This document shows, in pieces, positions 48,952 through 57,956 of a stretch of 64,000 bases of DNA. A program made the translations under genes and the position numbers. Source of the DNA: Megamonas hypermegale (lineage in GTDB: Bacteria > Bacillota > Negativicutes > Selenomonadales > Selenomonadaceae); the NCBI RefSeq assembly GCF_900187035.1, contig NZ_LT906446.1, forward strand, positions 1 to 64,000, written 5' to 3'. Position 1 is the stretch's first letter; each line of letters begins with the position of its first letter. A model generated the notes under the pieces. That model saw only the letters and a program-made list of their open reading frames with translations. It had not been told where the DNA came from and did no database searches.

Positions 48952-49908
48952 TTAGTCAATTAATTTATTTGCTCTAAGTACGGTTTTTATACTTTCTGCA
49001 CTGAATTGAAGAGCTTTTAATTCATCTTCTGGTAAATCTATAGCTAAACGTTTTTCTACACCATTAGCACCAACAATGCTTGGTAAGCTGAGTGCTACAT
49101 CTGTTAAACCATATTCGCCATCAAGTGGTGTAGAAACTGGCGTTACGCAACGTTCGTTGAATATAACAGCGCGAGCTAATCTGCAAGCTCCCATTGCTAT
49201 ACCAGTATTTGTCCAGCCTTTAGATAATAATACATCATATGCTGTGTTTACTACTTCTTGAGCGATAGCTTTTTTATCAAATTCACAGTTATGGTCATAG
49301 TATTTATCCAAATCAGCTAAGCGTACACTGCCAATACTGATTGTAGACCATGCAGGAAAAGCAGAATTACCATGTTCACCTAGCATAAAGCCTTGTACAT
49401 CTTTAGCATCAACATTATAATGATTTGCTACAATGCGTTTTAAGCGAAGTGTTTCTAATGTTGTTCCTGTACCAAATAATTTTCCTTTTTCATAACCAAA
49501 TTTAGTAGCTGCTAAATATGTAGTTACATCAAGCGGATTGGTAATCATGATAAAAGGCGTATTCTTTGTATATTTTGTAACCTCTGTCATGATTTCACTG
49601 ATGACTTTTACATTTCTTTCTGCAAGTATTAATCTGTCCAACTTTTCTCCAGGTAAGATACTAGGGCCAGCGGAACAAATTATAATATCAGCGTCTTTAC
49701 ACTGACTAAAATCTCCTGAATAAACTTTCATACCTGGCACATATGTACAAGGTGTTGCATGAGTTGCATCTAAAGCTTCACCATGAGCTACTTTTTCGTT
49801 GATGTCAATACATACAATTTCTGAAGCTAAATTCATTGCCATAGCTTGAGCTAATACAGCTGAACCTACATGGCCGAGACCGATAATTGCCAATTTACTC
49901 ATTTTCAT
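48952..49908 (-). CDS. LDH/MDH family NAD-dependent 2-hydroxyacid dehydrogenase
   Basis: The 318-residue protein has the NAD fold IIGLGHVGSAVL and VCIDIN, the catalytic His in GEHGNSAFPAW and the carboxylate-binding Arg in GTTLETLRLKR. In the specificity loop, where lactate dehydrogenases have Gln and malate dehydrogenases Arg, the sequence is SILPGEKLDRL, with Ile at that place. So the substrate may be neither lactate nor malate. It follows marR on the same strand behind a large hairpin. The exact start is uncertain (ATG 49923, 49908 or 49902); GGGGGT lies before the latter two. Confidence 0.78.
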   Translation of the reverse strand: MKMSKLAIIGLGHVGSAVLAQAMAMNLASEIVCIDINEKVAHGEALDATHATPCTYVPGMKVYSGDFSQCKDADIIICSAGPSILPGEKLDRLILAERNVKVISEIMTEVTKYTKNTPFIMITNPLDVTTYLAATKFGYEKGKLFGTGTTLETLRLKRIVANHYNVDAKDVQGFMLGEHGNSAFPAWSTISIGSVRLADLDKYYDHNCEFDKKAIAQEVVNTAYDVLLSKGWTNTGIAMGACRLARAVIFNERCVTPVSTPLDGEYGLTDVALSLPSIVGANGVEKRLAIDLPEDELKALQFSAESIKTVLRANKLID

Positions 49909-49921
49909 TCCAAATACCCCC

Positions 49922-49979
49922 ATATCATAAAACCATTAATCGTGTTGTATTGAATAAATGGTTCGGTTTTTTATGATAT
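49922..49979 (-). promoter_or_regulatory. Inverted repeat just upstream of the dehydrogenase gene
   Basis: ATATCATAAAA and TTTTATGATAT form an 11-bp outer stem; AACCATT and AATGGTT form an inner one. The structure ends next to the GGGGGT that is the likely ribosome site, so it may control translation or serve as operator. Confidence 0.55.
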
Positions 49980-50026
49980 AGTAAATAATTGTTGTTGTCA
50001 ACATGTAAACTGAAATATCGCTTGTA

Positions 50027-50482
50027 TCATTTTTTATCTTCAAAAATTTTAGCCATCATTTTTTTCACTATTTGCACACTTTCATCAAATTTTTCCGTAT
50101 CACTATTTGATAAATCTGTCGTACATTTCATAAAAATAAGTCTTTGTGATTGTTGATGTTCCTTTAAAAATTTTCGCCCTTTTTCGCTTAAAGAAATTTG
50201 ATTATATCTTCTATCTTTACTTAAACAAGTTTTTTTGATAAATTCTTTTTTTACTAATTTGTCAATAATAGGACTCATTTGTTGTTTAGATATAGACAAA
50301 TGTTTTGCTAATTCAGTTACTGTAGCAAATGTATTTTCTTTTTCAAATAAATAATACATGACTGCAAAATGATTAAGTGGTAATGGTAAAGCTGCAGTAC
50401 GCCATAACTTATGATTGTAAGTCATCATTATTTCAAATAAATCAAAATAAATATCTGATAATTTCCTACTATTATTTTCCAA
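50027..50482 (-). CDS. MarR family transcriptional regulator
   Basis: The 151-residue protein has the winged helix typical of MarR (VTELAKHLSISKQQMSPIIDK, then LVKKEFIKKTCLSKDRRYNQISLSEKGRKFL in the wing region). It diverges from the RND pump genes, and a palindrome lies beside their promoter. It is thus the likely repressor of the pump, sensing a toxic compound. The dehydrogenase gene follows on the same strand. Confidence 0.9.
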   Translation of the reverse strand: MENNSRKLSDIYFDLFEIMMTYNHKLWRTAALPLPLNHFAVMYYLFEKENTFATVTELAKHLSISKQQMSPIIDKLVKKEFIKKTCLSKDRRYNQISLSEKGRKFLKEHQQSQRLIFMKCTTDLSNSDTEKFDESVQIVKKMMAKIFEDKK

Positions 50483-50579
50483 AAAAGTGCCTCCCTTTAT
50501 TAGGATTTTTCAAATAATAAGTCCAATTTCTTAAAAGATTAAAACAAGATTAAAAACAGTCTTCAATATCGCAAAAATC

Positions 50580-50608
50580 TTGACTTTTCAATAAATATAC
50601 TATACTAT
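50580..50608 (+). promoter_or_regulatory. Promoter of the RND pump genes
   Basis: TTGACT, 17 bp, TACTAT (alternative TATACT at 50601). Transcription begins near 50615. Confidence 0.6.
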
Positions 50609-50619
50609 AGAACACGATA

Positions 50620-50641
50620 ATAGTAAATACTTGTGTACTAT
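50620..50641. promoter_or_regulatory. Possible MarR operator
   Basis: ATAGTA and TACTAT are inverted with 10 bp between, immediately after the predicted start of transcription. Size and place fit a MarR dimer site; this is inference. Confidence 0.5.
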
Positions 50642-50677
50642 CAGCTATTTATAAAAAATTTCGAAAAAAGCTGATTT

Positions 50678-50703
50678 AAAAGCTGTGCATTTGCACAGCT
50701 TTT
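50678..50703 (+). promoter_or_regulatory. Leader hairpin before the pump adaptor gene
   Basis: AAAAGCTGTGCA pairs with TGCACAGCTTTT, ending in four T, in the mRNA leader and just 10 bp before the ribosome site. It may act as an attenuator or stabiliser. Confidence 0.5.
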
Positions 50704-50731
50704 GGAATTTATCAAAGGAGGTAGAGGAGTT

Positions 50732-51928
50732 TTGGCCACACTAAAAAACAAAAAAAATGTGGTTCTTGCTGTTGTGGCTATAGTAGTTATTGCTATCATT
50801 GGCTATGTTGTCTATTCTAAGATGATGGCTAATACTGGTGGGCAACGACCTGGTGGAGCGACTGCTGTAAAAGCTATGCAAGTTATTCAAAAAGATACAC
50901 CAATCAATTATGAATATGCTGGTGATATCAAAAGCACAAATGAAGTAAAAATTACTTCACGTGTTTCAGGAACTATTGTTGAAAAATATATTACAGGTGG
51001 TCAATTTGTACAAGCGGGTCAGCCGTTATACAAAGTTGATAGCAAACAGTATGAAAGTGCGCTTTTATCTGCACAGGCAAACCTTGCTCAAGCACAAGCT
51101 AGTTATCAAAATGCTTTAGCAACATTACAAAATGCTCAAACAGATAACAGTCGTTATCAGACATTACTTGCGCAAAATGCAATTTCTGAACAACAAGCTA
51201 CTACACAACAATCTCAAGTAGAAGCTTTAACAGCATCACTAAATGCACAGCAAGCAATAATCGATTCTAATGCAGCATTAGTAAAAAAAGCACAGGAAGA
51301 TTTAGATGATACTGTTGTTTATGCACCAACTTCTGGTAAATTAGATATCAATGATGTTGATGTAGGAACTTATGCTACAGCCGGAAGTACAGTACTTGTT
51401 ACAATGGGTTCTGTTGACCAAGTATATGCTCAATTTAATGTGAGTGAAGATGAGTATCTGAAATTATCTTCATTTTTTAACAGTGATGTAGGTAATGTTA
51501 CTATTACTTTAAGTGATGGTACAGAATATCCTATTACAGGAAAATTAGTTCAAATAGACCGTTCCTTAGCAACTAATACAGGTACATTAGCAATTAATGC
51601 TTTGTTTGATAATCCAGATGGAATTTTATTACCAGGTATGTTTGCACGTGTAAAAGTTGAAGGAGAAGTCGTTCCAAATGCAATTTTAATTCCGCAACGT
51701 GCGGTACAACAAATTTTGGAAAAAACATTTGTAATGGTAGTGGGTGAAGATGGTAAATCTGTTACAAAACCAATAACTGTAGGCGATAAAGTAGGCAGTT
51801 TCTGGATTGTAACTGATGGACTTTCAGCAAATGATACTGTCATTGTAGAAGGCCTTACCAAATTACAAGAAGGCGTTCCTCTCGATGTAACCATGGTAAC
51901 TCCTGAAGATTTAGGTTTAACTTTTTAA
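50732..51928 (+). CDS. RND efflux periplasmic adaptor (membrane fusion protein)
   Basis: The 398-residue protein has an N-terminal anchor helix (NVVLAVVAIVVIAIIGYVVYS), then lipoyl halves (VSGTIVEKYITGGQFVQAGQPLYKVD and VYAPTSGKLDINDVDVGTYA), an alanine/glutamine-rich coiled coil at about 95-190 and a beta-barrel (LLPGMFARVKVEG). It joins the RND pump to an outer-membrane channel. TTG 50732 is the start because AAAGGAGG lies 10 bp before it and the upstream frame has none. The RND gene follows after 16 bp. Confidence 0.92.
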   Translation: MATLKNKKNVVLAVVAIVVIAIIGYVVYSKMMANTGGQRPGGATAVKAMQVIQKDTPINYEYAGDIKSTNEVKITSRVSGTIVEKYITGGQFVQAGQPLYKVDSKQYESALLSAQANLAQAQASYQNALATLQNAQTDNSRYQTLLAQNAISEQQATTQQSQVEALTASLNAQQAIIDSNAALVKKAQEDLDDTVVYAPTSGKLDINDVDVGTYATAGSTVLVTMGSVDQVYAQFNVSEDEYLKLSSFFNSDVGNVTITLSDGTEYPITGKLVQIDRSLATNTGTLAINALFDNPDGILLPGMFARVKVEGEVVPNAILIPQRAVQQILEKTFVMVVGEDGKSVTKPITVGDKVGSFWIVTDGLSANDTVIVEGLTKLQEGVPLDVTMVTPEDLGLTF

Positions 51929-51944
51929 TCAGGAGGTGCTGTAA

Positions 51945-54900
51945 TTGTCAAGATTTTTTATAAATCGTCCGATATTTGCTATTGTAGTATCGCTCATCAT
52001 TGTAATTTTAGGTACAATCTCAGCGTTTACTTTACCAGTAGCGCAATATCCACAGATTTCACCACCGACTATTCGCGTAGGTACAACTTATACTGGTGCG
52101 AATGCTGATACTGTTAATGAAACAGTAGCACAAGTAATTGAACAGCAAGTAAACGGTGTAGAAGGTATGGACTATATGAGTTCAACTTCTTCAAATGATG
52201 GTAGATATAGCTTATCTGTAGTATTTAAACTTGGTACAGATGGTGATATGGACTCCGTAAAAGTTCAAAACTACGCATCTACAGCTGAACCAAGCTTGCC
52301 ATCAGAAGTACAGGCATACGGTCTTACAACACGTAAGGCATCAACAGATATGGCGATGGTTGTATCTATTACATCTCCAAATGGTACGTATGATGATGTA
52401 TTTCTTAAAAACTATGCCGATATTTATCTTGTAGATAAAATGAAACGTGTTCCAGGTGTTGGTGACTTAAACGTATTCGGTGCTGACTATGCAATGCGTC
52501 TTTGGATTAATCCAGACAAATTAGCTGAACTCGGTTTAACTGTAGCTGATGTTATCGCAGCTGTAGAAGAACAGAACGTTCAAGCACCAGCAGGTACAAT
52601 CGGTCAGATGCCTGCTCCAAAAGACCAAGAATTCCAATACACTGGCAAAATTCAAGGTCGTCTTGTAACACCAGAAGAATTTGGTAATATTATAATTCGT
52701 TCTGATAATAATGCAGGTTCTTTTGTTCGTTTAAAAGATGTAGCACGAGTTGAAACAGGTGCTCGTACTAATAGTATTATAGCTGCAAACAACAATGAAA
52801 ACTCCGTTGGTTTTGGTGTACAGCTCACAAATGATGCTAACGCTATGGAAACTGTAGCTGGTGTAAAACAGGTTTTGGAAGAAGCAAAAGCTGATTTTCC
52901 ACCTGATTTAGAGTATAAAGTTGTTGTTGATAACACTAATTACATCAGTGAGTCTATCAATGAAGTTATGCATACTTTCGTGGAAGCATTGCTTCTTGTT
53001 ATGCTCATTGTTTATATTTTCTTACAAAGTTGGCGAGCAACACTCATTCCAATGCTTGCCGTTCCAGTATCACTTATCGGTACTTTTGCTGCTTTCGTGG
53101 TACTTGATTTCTCCATTAATACATTGACACTTTTCGGTATGGTTCTTGCCATCGGTCTGGTAGTAGACGATGCTATCGTAGTTATCGAAAATGTTGAACG
53201 TCATATGGCAGAAGATGGACTTAATCCAAAAGAAGCTACAGGTCGTGCAATGGACGAAGTACAAGGTCCAGTTGTTGCTATCGCGCTTGTATTGGCTTCC
53301 GTATTTATTCCAGTAGCAGGTCTTGGCGGTATGACTGGGGTATTATATCGTCAGTTCGCTTTGACTATCGCTATTTCAATGGGCTTATCAGCCTTTGTAG
53401 CGCTTACACTTACTCCAGCACTTTGTGCTACTTTGTTGAAACCACATAGTGCAACGGAAAATACGGATAGTAAGTTAGGTGCATTCTTTATTCGTTTCAA
53501 TCAGTTTATGAACTGGCTTACACGTGGTTATATAAAATGTGTAGCAACACTTATCGGTAAAGCTAAATTATGCGTAGTTGCACTCGTTGTAATCGTAGCT
53601 TTGATGGGTCTATTGTTTAAGGTATTACCTACAACATTTATTCCAGAAGAAGACCAAGGTTTCTATATTGGTTCAGTAACTTTACCAGAAGGTACTTCAT
53701 TAAATCGTACTAATGAATTAATGCGTCAATTATCCAATGACTTGCAACAAATACCAGGTGTATCTCAGGTAATGGGTATTTCTGGTTTTGATATTTTGTC
53801 AAACGGTTCTAAATCCAGTGCAGCAACATTCTTCGTTGGACTTGATCCATGGAGTGAACGTACAACACCAAATTTAGGTATTAATGCGCAAATTGGTAGT
53901 GTATTTAAAGAAGCAGCAAAATATCCGCAAGCCTCTATCATCGCTATGAACCCACCATCTTTACCAGGTCTTGGTGCTACTAGTGGTTTTAATATGCAGC
54001 TTCAAGATATGAGTGGTCATACGAATGAAGAGCTCGATACGATTGCTAAAACTATTGTAGCAAAAGCTAATCAAAATCCAGCTTTGCAGGGTGTTTATAC
54101 AACTTATAGTGTAGGTTCACCAATTTATGAATTTGAAGTAGACCGTGAAAAAGTTAAAAACTTAGGTCTTAATATTTCCGATGTATTTACTGCAATGCAA
54201 GTAAACTTCGGTGGTTTTGAAATAAATGACTTCAACCAATTTGGCCGTTCTTACAAAGTAGTAATGCAAGCGGATACTAAATTCCGTGATGAAGCTTCTA
54301 CTACTCGCTTTATTTATATTAGAGGTAGTAATGGACAAATGGTTCCGCTTAATGCTGTAATTAAGCCGAAACTTGATTCTGGTCCAGCGATTATTTCTCG
54401 TTTTAATGCCAGCAGAAGTATAACAATTCAAGGTAGTCCAGGAGCTGGATACAGTTCTGGTCAAGCTATGGATGCTATTGAACAGATATCTAAAGAAGTA
54501 GCTTCCACAGGCTTTAGCGTTGACTGGTCTGGTCAGAGCCGTGAAGAAAAAGCAGCAACAAGCTCTACAAGTCAGGTTATGTTACTTTCCTTCGTATTCG
54601 TATTCCTTTGCCTTGCAGCTTTATACGAAAGCTGGAGTGTACCGTATGCAGTAATACTTACAGTTCCAACAGGTATTTTTGGTGCACTTGCTTCAGCTTA
54701 TATTCTTAACATGCAGATTAGTATCTATATGCAAATCGGTATGATTGTAGTTATGGGCTTGGCTGCTAAAAATGCAATTTTGATTGTTGAATTCGCTAAA
54801 ATGCGTGTTGATACAGGTATGACACCGCTTAAAGCAACTTTGGAAGCTGCTAAATTGCGTTTGCGTCCTATCATCATGACTTCACTCGCATTTATTATCG

Positions 54901-55103
54901 GTTGTTTGCCACTTGCTGTTGCAAGCGGTGCTGGTGCGGCAGCTCGTAATAATATGGGTATCGCTGTTGTTGGCGGTATGATTGTTGCTACTTGCTTGGG
55001 TGTATTCTTAATTCCAGTAATGTATCTCGTTGTAATGAAGATTACTTCCTTAATTACAGGTGGTAAACAAAAACCAAAAACAAATCCAGATAAATTTATG
55101 TAA
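51945..55103 (+). CDS. RND multidrug efflux pump, AcrB/MexB type
   Basis: A 1052-residue inner-membrane pump with the AcrB plan: FFINRPIFAIVVSLII, twelve helices, two large periplasmic loops, and proton relay residues in AIGLVVDDAIVVIENVERH (Asp pair) and the conserved Lys in GLAAKNAILIVEFAK. The start is TTG with AGGAGGTG 7 bp upstream. No TolC-like gene is in the window, so the channel must be elsewhere. Drug range is unknown. Confidence 0.95.
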   Translation: MSRFFINRPIFAIVVSLIIVILGTISAFTLPVAQYPQISPPTIRVGTTYTGANADTVNETVAQVIEQQVNGVEGMDYMSSTSSNDGRYSLSVVFKLGTDGDMDSVKVQNYASTAEPSLPSEVQAYGLTTRKASTDMAMVVSITSPNGTYDDVFLKNYADIYLVDKMKRVPGVGDLNVFGADYAMRLWINPDKLAELGLTVADVIAAVEEQNVQAPAGTIGQMPAPKDQEFQYTGKIQGRLVTPEEFGNIIIRSDNNAGSFVRLKDVARVETGARTNSIIAANNNENSVGFGVQLTNDANAMETVAGVKQVLEEAKADFPPDLEYKVVVDNTNYISESINEVMHTFVEALLLVMLIVYIFLQSWRATLIPMLAVPVSLIGTFAAFVVLDFSINTLTLFGMVLAIGLVVDDAIVVIENVERHMAEDGLNPKEATGRAMDEVQGPVVAIALVLASVFIPVAGLGGMTGVLYRQFALTIAISMGLSAFVALTLTPALCATLLKPHSATENTDSKLGAFFIRFNQFMNWLTRGYIKCVATLIGKAKLCVVALVVIVALMGLLFKVLPTTFIPEEDQGFYIGSVTLPEGTSLNRTNELMRQLSNDLQQIPGVSQVMGISGFDILSNGSKSSAATFFVGLDPWSERTTPNLGINAQIGSVFKEAAKYPQASIIAMNPPSLPGLGATSGFNMQLQDMSGHTNEELDTIAKTIVAKANQNPALQGVYTTYSVGSPIYEFEVDREKVKNLGLNISDVFTAMQVNFGGFEINDFNQFGRSYKVVMQADTKFRDEASTTRFIYIRGSNGQMVPLNAVIKPKLDSGPAIISRFNASRSITIQGSPGAGYSSGQAMDAIEQISKEVASTGFSVDWSGQSREEKAATSSTSQVMLLSFVFVFLCLAALYESWSVPYAVILTVPTGIFGALASAYILNMQISIYMQIGMIVVMGLAAKNAILIVEFAKMRVDTGMTPLKATLEAAKLRLRPIIMTSLAFIIGCLPLAVASGAGAAARNNMGIAVVGGMIVATCLGVFLIPVMYLVVMKITSLITGGKQKPKTNPDKFM

Positions 55104-55211
55104 AATAAACAATTTATTAGTATAGGATAGAAGAATTTTCTTCTATCTTATGCTATAATTGGAGAAAAACAGTGAATTGAATGAATTCATTGAGTTTAAG
55201 GAGATTTGCTT

Positions 55212-55805
55212 ATGATGAAAAGAATGATACTGTCCTTGATGTGTGTGTTTACTTTAGTGCTTGCTTTTTCTGCTAATGCAGCTTTGGCAGCAAGTGATGG
55301 ATATTTTTATACAAGTAATCGCTTTGGTTATACGATAAAATGTCCGCAAAAACCAATTGCTGTAATGGATTTGAGTATATTTTCCCCACAGGAAAAAGGT
55401 GATATCTTAGTATTTGAAAATGATGGCTATAGCCTCACTAAATATTGGGTAGTATCTCCAGATGCTTTTACTAATGATACATTCCCAGATCTTGATAATA
55501 TCAGCGAACAAGATGCAAAAGATTTATTTGCACATTTAATGGTAGAACGTGGTTATGAATCAGTTAGTCTTGTACCAATAAATGGTCATAATGCTATTTA
55601 TGCTGTTACAGCTAAAAATATTCAAGTAGATACAAATAAAGACGGTAAAGCTGACCAAACTATTGAAGAACCAGGTCAGAACATCGAAACATATCTCAAA
55701 GGTAATAAAACAAATTACTGCATCGTTTTATCTTCTAAAAAAGCGATAACACAAGATGATATAAATGCATATCAATATGGTCTCTTATCTTTTAGAGAAA
55801 ATTAA
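55212..55805 (+). CDS. Hypothetical exported protein with an EF-hand-like loop
   Basis: I do not recognise this 197-residue protein. It has a signal peptide (cut after ANAALAA near residue 28). Near residue 145 the stretch DTNKDGKADQTIEE has the D-x-N-x-D-G pattern of a calcium-binding EF-hand loop. The rest is alpha-beta with no repeats. It follows the RND pump by about 100 bp and may be expressed with it. ATG 55212 is used since AAGGAG lies 9 bp before it. Confidence 0.6.
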   Translation: MMKRMILSLMCVFTLVLAFSANAALAASDGYFYTSNRFGYTIKCPQKPIAVMDLSIFSPQEKGDILVFENDGYSLTKYWVVSPDAFTNDTFPDLDNISEQDAKDLFAHLMVERGYESVSLVPINGHNAIYAVTAKNIQVDTNKDGKADQTIEEPGQNIETYLKGNKTNYCIVLSSKKAITQDDINAYQYGLLSFREN

Positions 55806-55809
55806 AATA

Positions 55810-55832
55810 AAACCGGATTTAATCCGGTTTTT
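55810..55832 (+). terminator. Terminator after the exported protein gene
   Basis: AAACCGGATT pairs with AATCCGGTTT, then TTATTTT. Confidence 0.8.
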
Positions 55833-55845
55833 ATTTTGCTTTCTA

Positions 55846-55873
55846 TTGACTTTTTGACTTATAAATATATAAT
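55846..55873 (+). promoter_or_regulatory. Promoter of htpG
   Basis: TTGACT (55846-55851), 16 bp, TATAAT (55868-55873). Transcription begins near 55880, just before the CIRCE element. Confidence 0.7.
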
Positions 55874-55886
55874 AATAAATAGGATA

Positions 55887-55913
55887 TTAGCACTCAGTTG
55901 TATAGAGTGCTAA
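55887..55913. promoter_or_regulatory. CIRCE element (HrcA operator)
   Basis: TTAGCACTC, 9 bp, GAGTGCTAA is a perfect CIRCE. It lies between the promoter and the htpG start, where HrcA would block transcription until heat or protein stress. Confidence 0.95.
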
Positions 55914-55948
55914 TTATTTTGGCAAAAATTATAAGAGGTGTAAATTAA

Positions 55949-57898
55949 ATGGCTAAAGAAACACATCAATTTCAAGCTGAAACGAAAAAATTACTCGATT
56001 TAATGATACATTCGATTTATACAAATCGTGAAATTTTCTTACGTGAATTGATTTCTAACGCATCTGATGCGATTGATAAAGTTCACTTTGAAGGACTTAC
56101 AAATAAAGATTTATTAGAAGGCGACGACCAATATGAAATTTTCCTAGTACCAGATGCAGATAGTCATACATTGACTATTTCTGATAATGGTTTAGGTATG
56201 AATAAAGACGATTTAATGGAAAATCTCGGTACAATCGCTAAATCTGGTACAAAAGCTTTCTTAGAAAAATTACAGCAAGCAAAAGAAGGCGGCGATACAG
56301 GTAAAGATTTAATCGGTCAATTCGGTGTAGGTTTCTATTCTGCATTTATGGTTTCCGAAAAAATCACTGTAGTATCACGTAAAGCTGGTGAAAAACAGGC
56401 TTATAAATGGGAATCCACAGCTGACGGTTCTTATACTATTGAAGAATGTGAAAAAGAAAAACGTGGTACAAGCATCACATTGACACTTTTACCAGAATTC
56501 TATGGAGATAAAGCAGAAGAAAACTTTACAGATACTTATAAATTACAATCTCTCGTAAAGAAATATTCTGATTATGTTCGCTATCCAATTAAAATGAATT
56601 TCGTAGTGGAAGAACAGCCAAAAGACGCTGATGGCAAACCAATCGAAGGCGCTGGCACTATAAAACGCAACGAAGTTCGCACATTAAACTCCATGCAACC
56701 ACTTTGGGCAAAAAATAAATCAGAAATTAAACCAGAAGAATATGATGAATTTTATCAAAATCTCTTCCACGATTGGGAAAGACCAATGGAAGTTATGCAC
56801 AATAAAGTTGAAGGTACTATTGAATATACATCATTGTTATTCTTCCCAGAACATGCACCGTATAACCTTTATCATAGCGATTATGAACCAGGCTTACAGC
56901 TTTATTCTCGCCATGTATTCATCATGGATAAATGCAAAGATTTATTACCAGAATACTTGCGTTTTGTCAAAGGTTTAGTAGACTCTCCAGATTTTTCTCT
57001 TAATATTTCACGTGAACTTTTACAACAGAGCCGTGAACTTAAATTAATAGGTAAAAACCTTGAAAAGAGCATTTTGCGTCAATTAAATACAATGCTCAAA
57101 AAAGACCGTGAAAAATATGAAAAATTCTGGGCACAGTATGGTAAATCTTTAAAAATTGGTATTTACGGCAGTGCATATACTGGTACAGATACAGTGGATA
57201 AATTAAAAGATTTATTGCTGTTTACTACATCTAAAGAAGATAAACTCATCACTTTAAAAGAATATGTAGAACATATGCCTGAAAATCAGAAAAAGATTTA
57301 CTATGCAACAGGTAAAGACCGTGCTGCTATTGATAGTTTGCCACAGATGGAACTTTTACGCGATAAAGGCATTGAAGTATTGTACTTCCTCGATAATGTA
57401 GATGAATTTGCAGTTGAAGTTATGCGCGAATACGATGGTAAACCATTCCATTCAATCAGCCGTGGTGATTTAGGTCTTGATGATGTAGAGTCTCAAGAAG
57501 TTAAGAAAGAAACAGAAAACATCACTAAAACAAATGAAGATTTAATAAAAGATATTAAAGAAACACTCGGCGATAAAGTTGCTGATGTAAAAATCAGTAG
57601 TCGTTTGAAATCTTCTGCTGTTTGTCTTGTAGCTGATGAACAAGGCCCAAGCTTTGCTATGGAACAAGTATTTGCTGAAACAAATAATCCGATGTTTAAA
57701 GCAAAACGTATTTTGGAAATTAATCCAAAACATGATTTATTCGCTCGCTTACAAAATATTCACGAAGCAGGCAAAGATACACAGCAATTCAAAGATTATT
57801 GCAATCTCTTATATGCTCAAGCACTTCTCATCGAAGGTATGATGCCAGAAGATCCAGCTGCGATTGCTAATAAAATTGCTGAATTAATGGCTAAATAA
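55949..57898 (+). CDS. htpG: Chaperone HtpG (Hsp90)
   Basis: The 649-residue protein has an N-terminal GHKL ATPase (SNASDAIDKVHFE, DNGLGMNKDDL, IGQFGVGFYSAFMV), a middle domain with GLVDSPDFSLNISREL and a C-terminal dimer domain. It folds client proteins under stress. The CIRCE in front puts it under HrcA; in B. subtilis htpG is not in the HrcA group. Confidence 0.96.
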   Translation: MAKETHQFQAETKKLLDLMIHSIYTNREIFLRELISNASDAIDKVHFEGLTNKDLLEGDDQYEIFLVPDADSHTLTISDNGLGMNKDDLMENLGTIAKSGTKAFLEKLQQAKEGGDTGKDLIGQFGVGFYSAFMVSEKITVVSRKAGEKQAYKWESTADGSYTIEECEKEKRGTSITLTLLPEFYGDKAEENFTDTYKLQSLVKKYSDYVRYPIKMNFVVEEQPKDADGKPIEGAGTIKRNEVRTLNSMQPLWAKNKSEIKPEEYDEFYQNLFHDWERPMEVMHNKVEGTIEYTSLLFFPEHAPYNLYHSDYEPGLQLYSRHVFIMDKCKDLLPEYLRFVKGLVDSPDFSLNISRELLQQSRELKLIGKNLEKSILRQLNTMLKKDREKYEKFWAQYGKSLKIGIYGSAYTGTDTVDKLKDLLLFTTSKEDKLITLKEYVEHMPENQKKIYYATGKDRAAIDSLPQMELLRDKGIEVLYFLDNVDEFAVEVMREYDGKPFHSISRGDLGLDDVESQEVKKETENITKTNEDLIKDIKETLGDKVADVKISSRLKSSAVCLVADEQGPSFAMEQVFAETNNPMFKAKRILEINPKHDLFARLQNIHEAGKDTQQFKDYCNLLYAQALLIEGMMPEDPAAIANKIAELMAK

Positions 57899-57908
57899 TT
57901 AAATTTAT

Positions 57909-57943
57909 ATAAAAAAATCCTACAGAATTTATCTGTAGGATTT
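57909..57943. terminator. Bidirectional terminator after htpG
   Basis: AAAAAATCCTACAGA pairs with TCTGTAGGATTTTTT between convergent genes. Confidence 0.9.
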
Positions 57944-57956
57944 TTTATTTATGATT

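Noticed and set aside
49941-49960. A Rex operator before the dehydrogenase
   Set aside because: TTGTATTGAATAAATGG only loosely recalls the Rex consensus and lacks the TTCACAA half.
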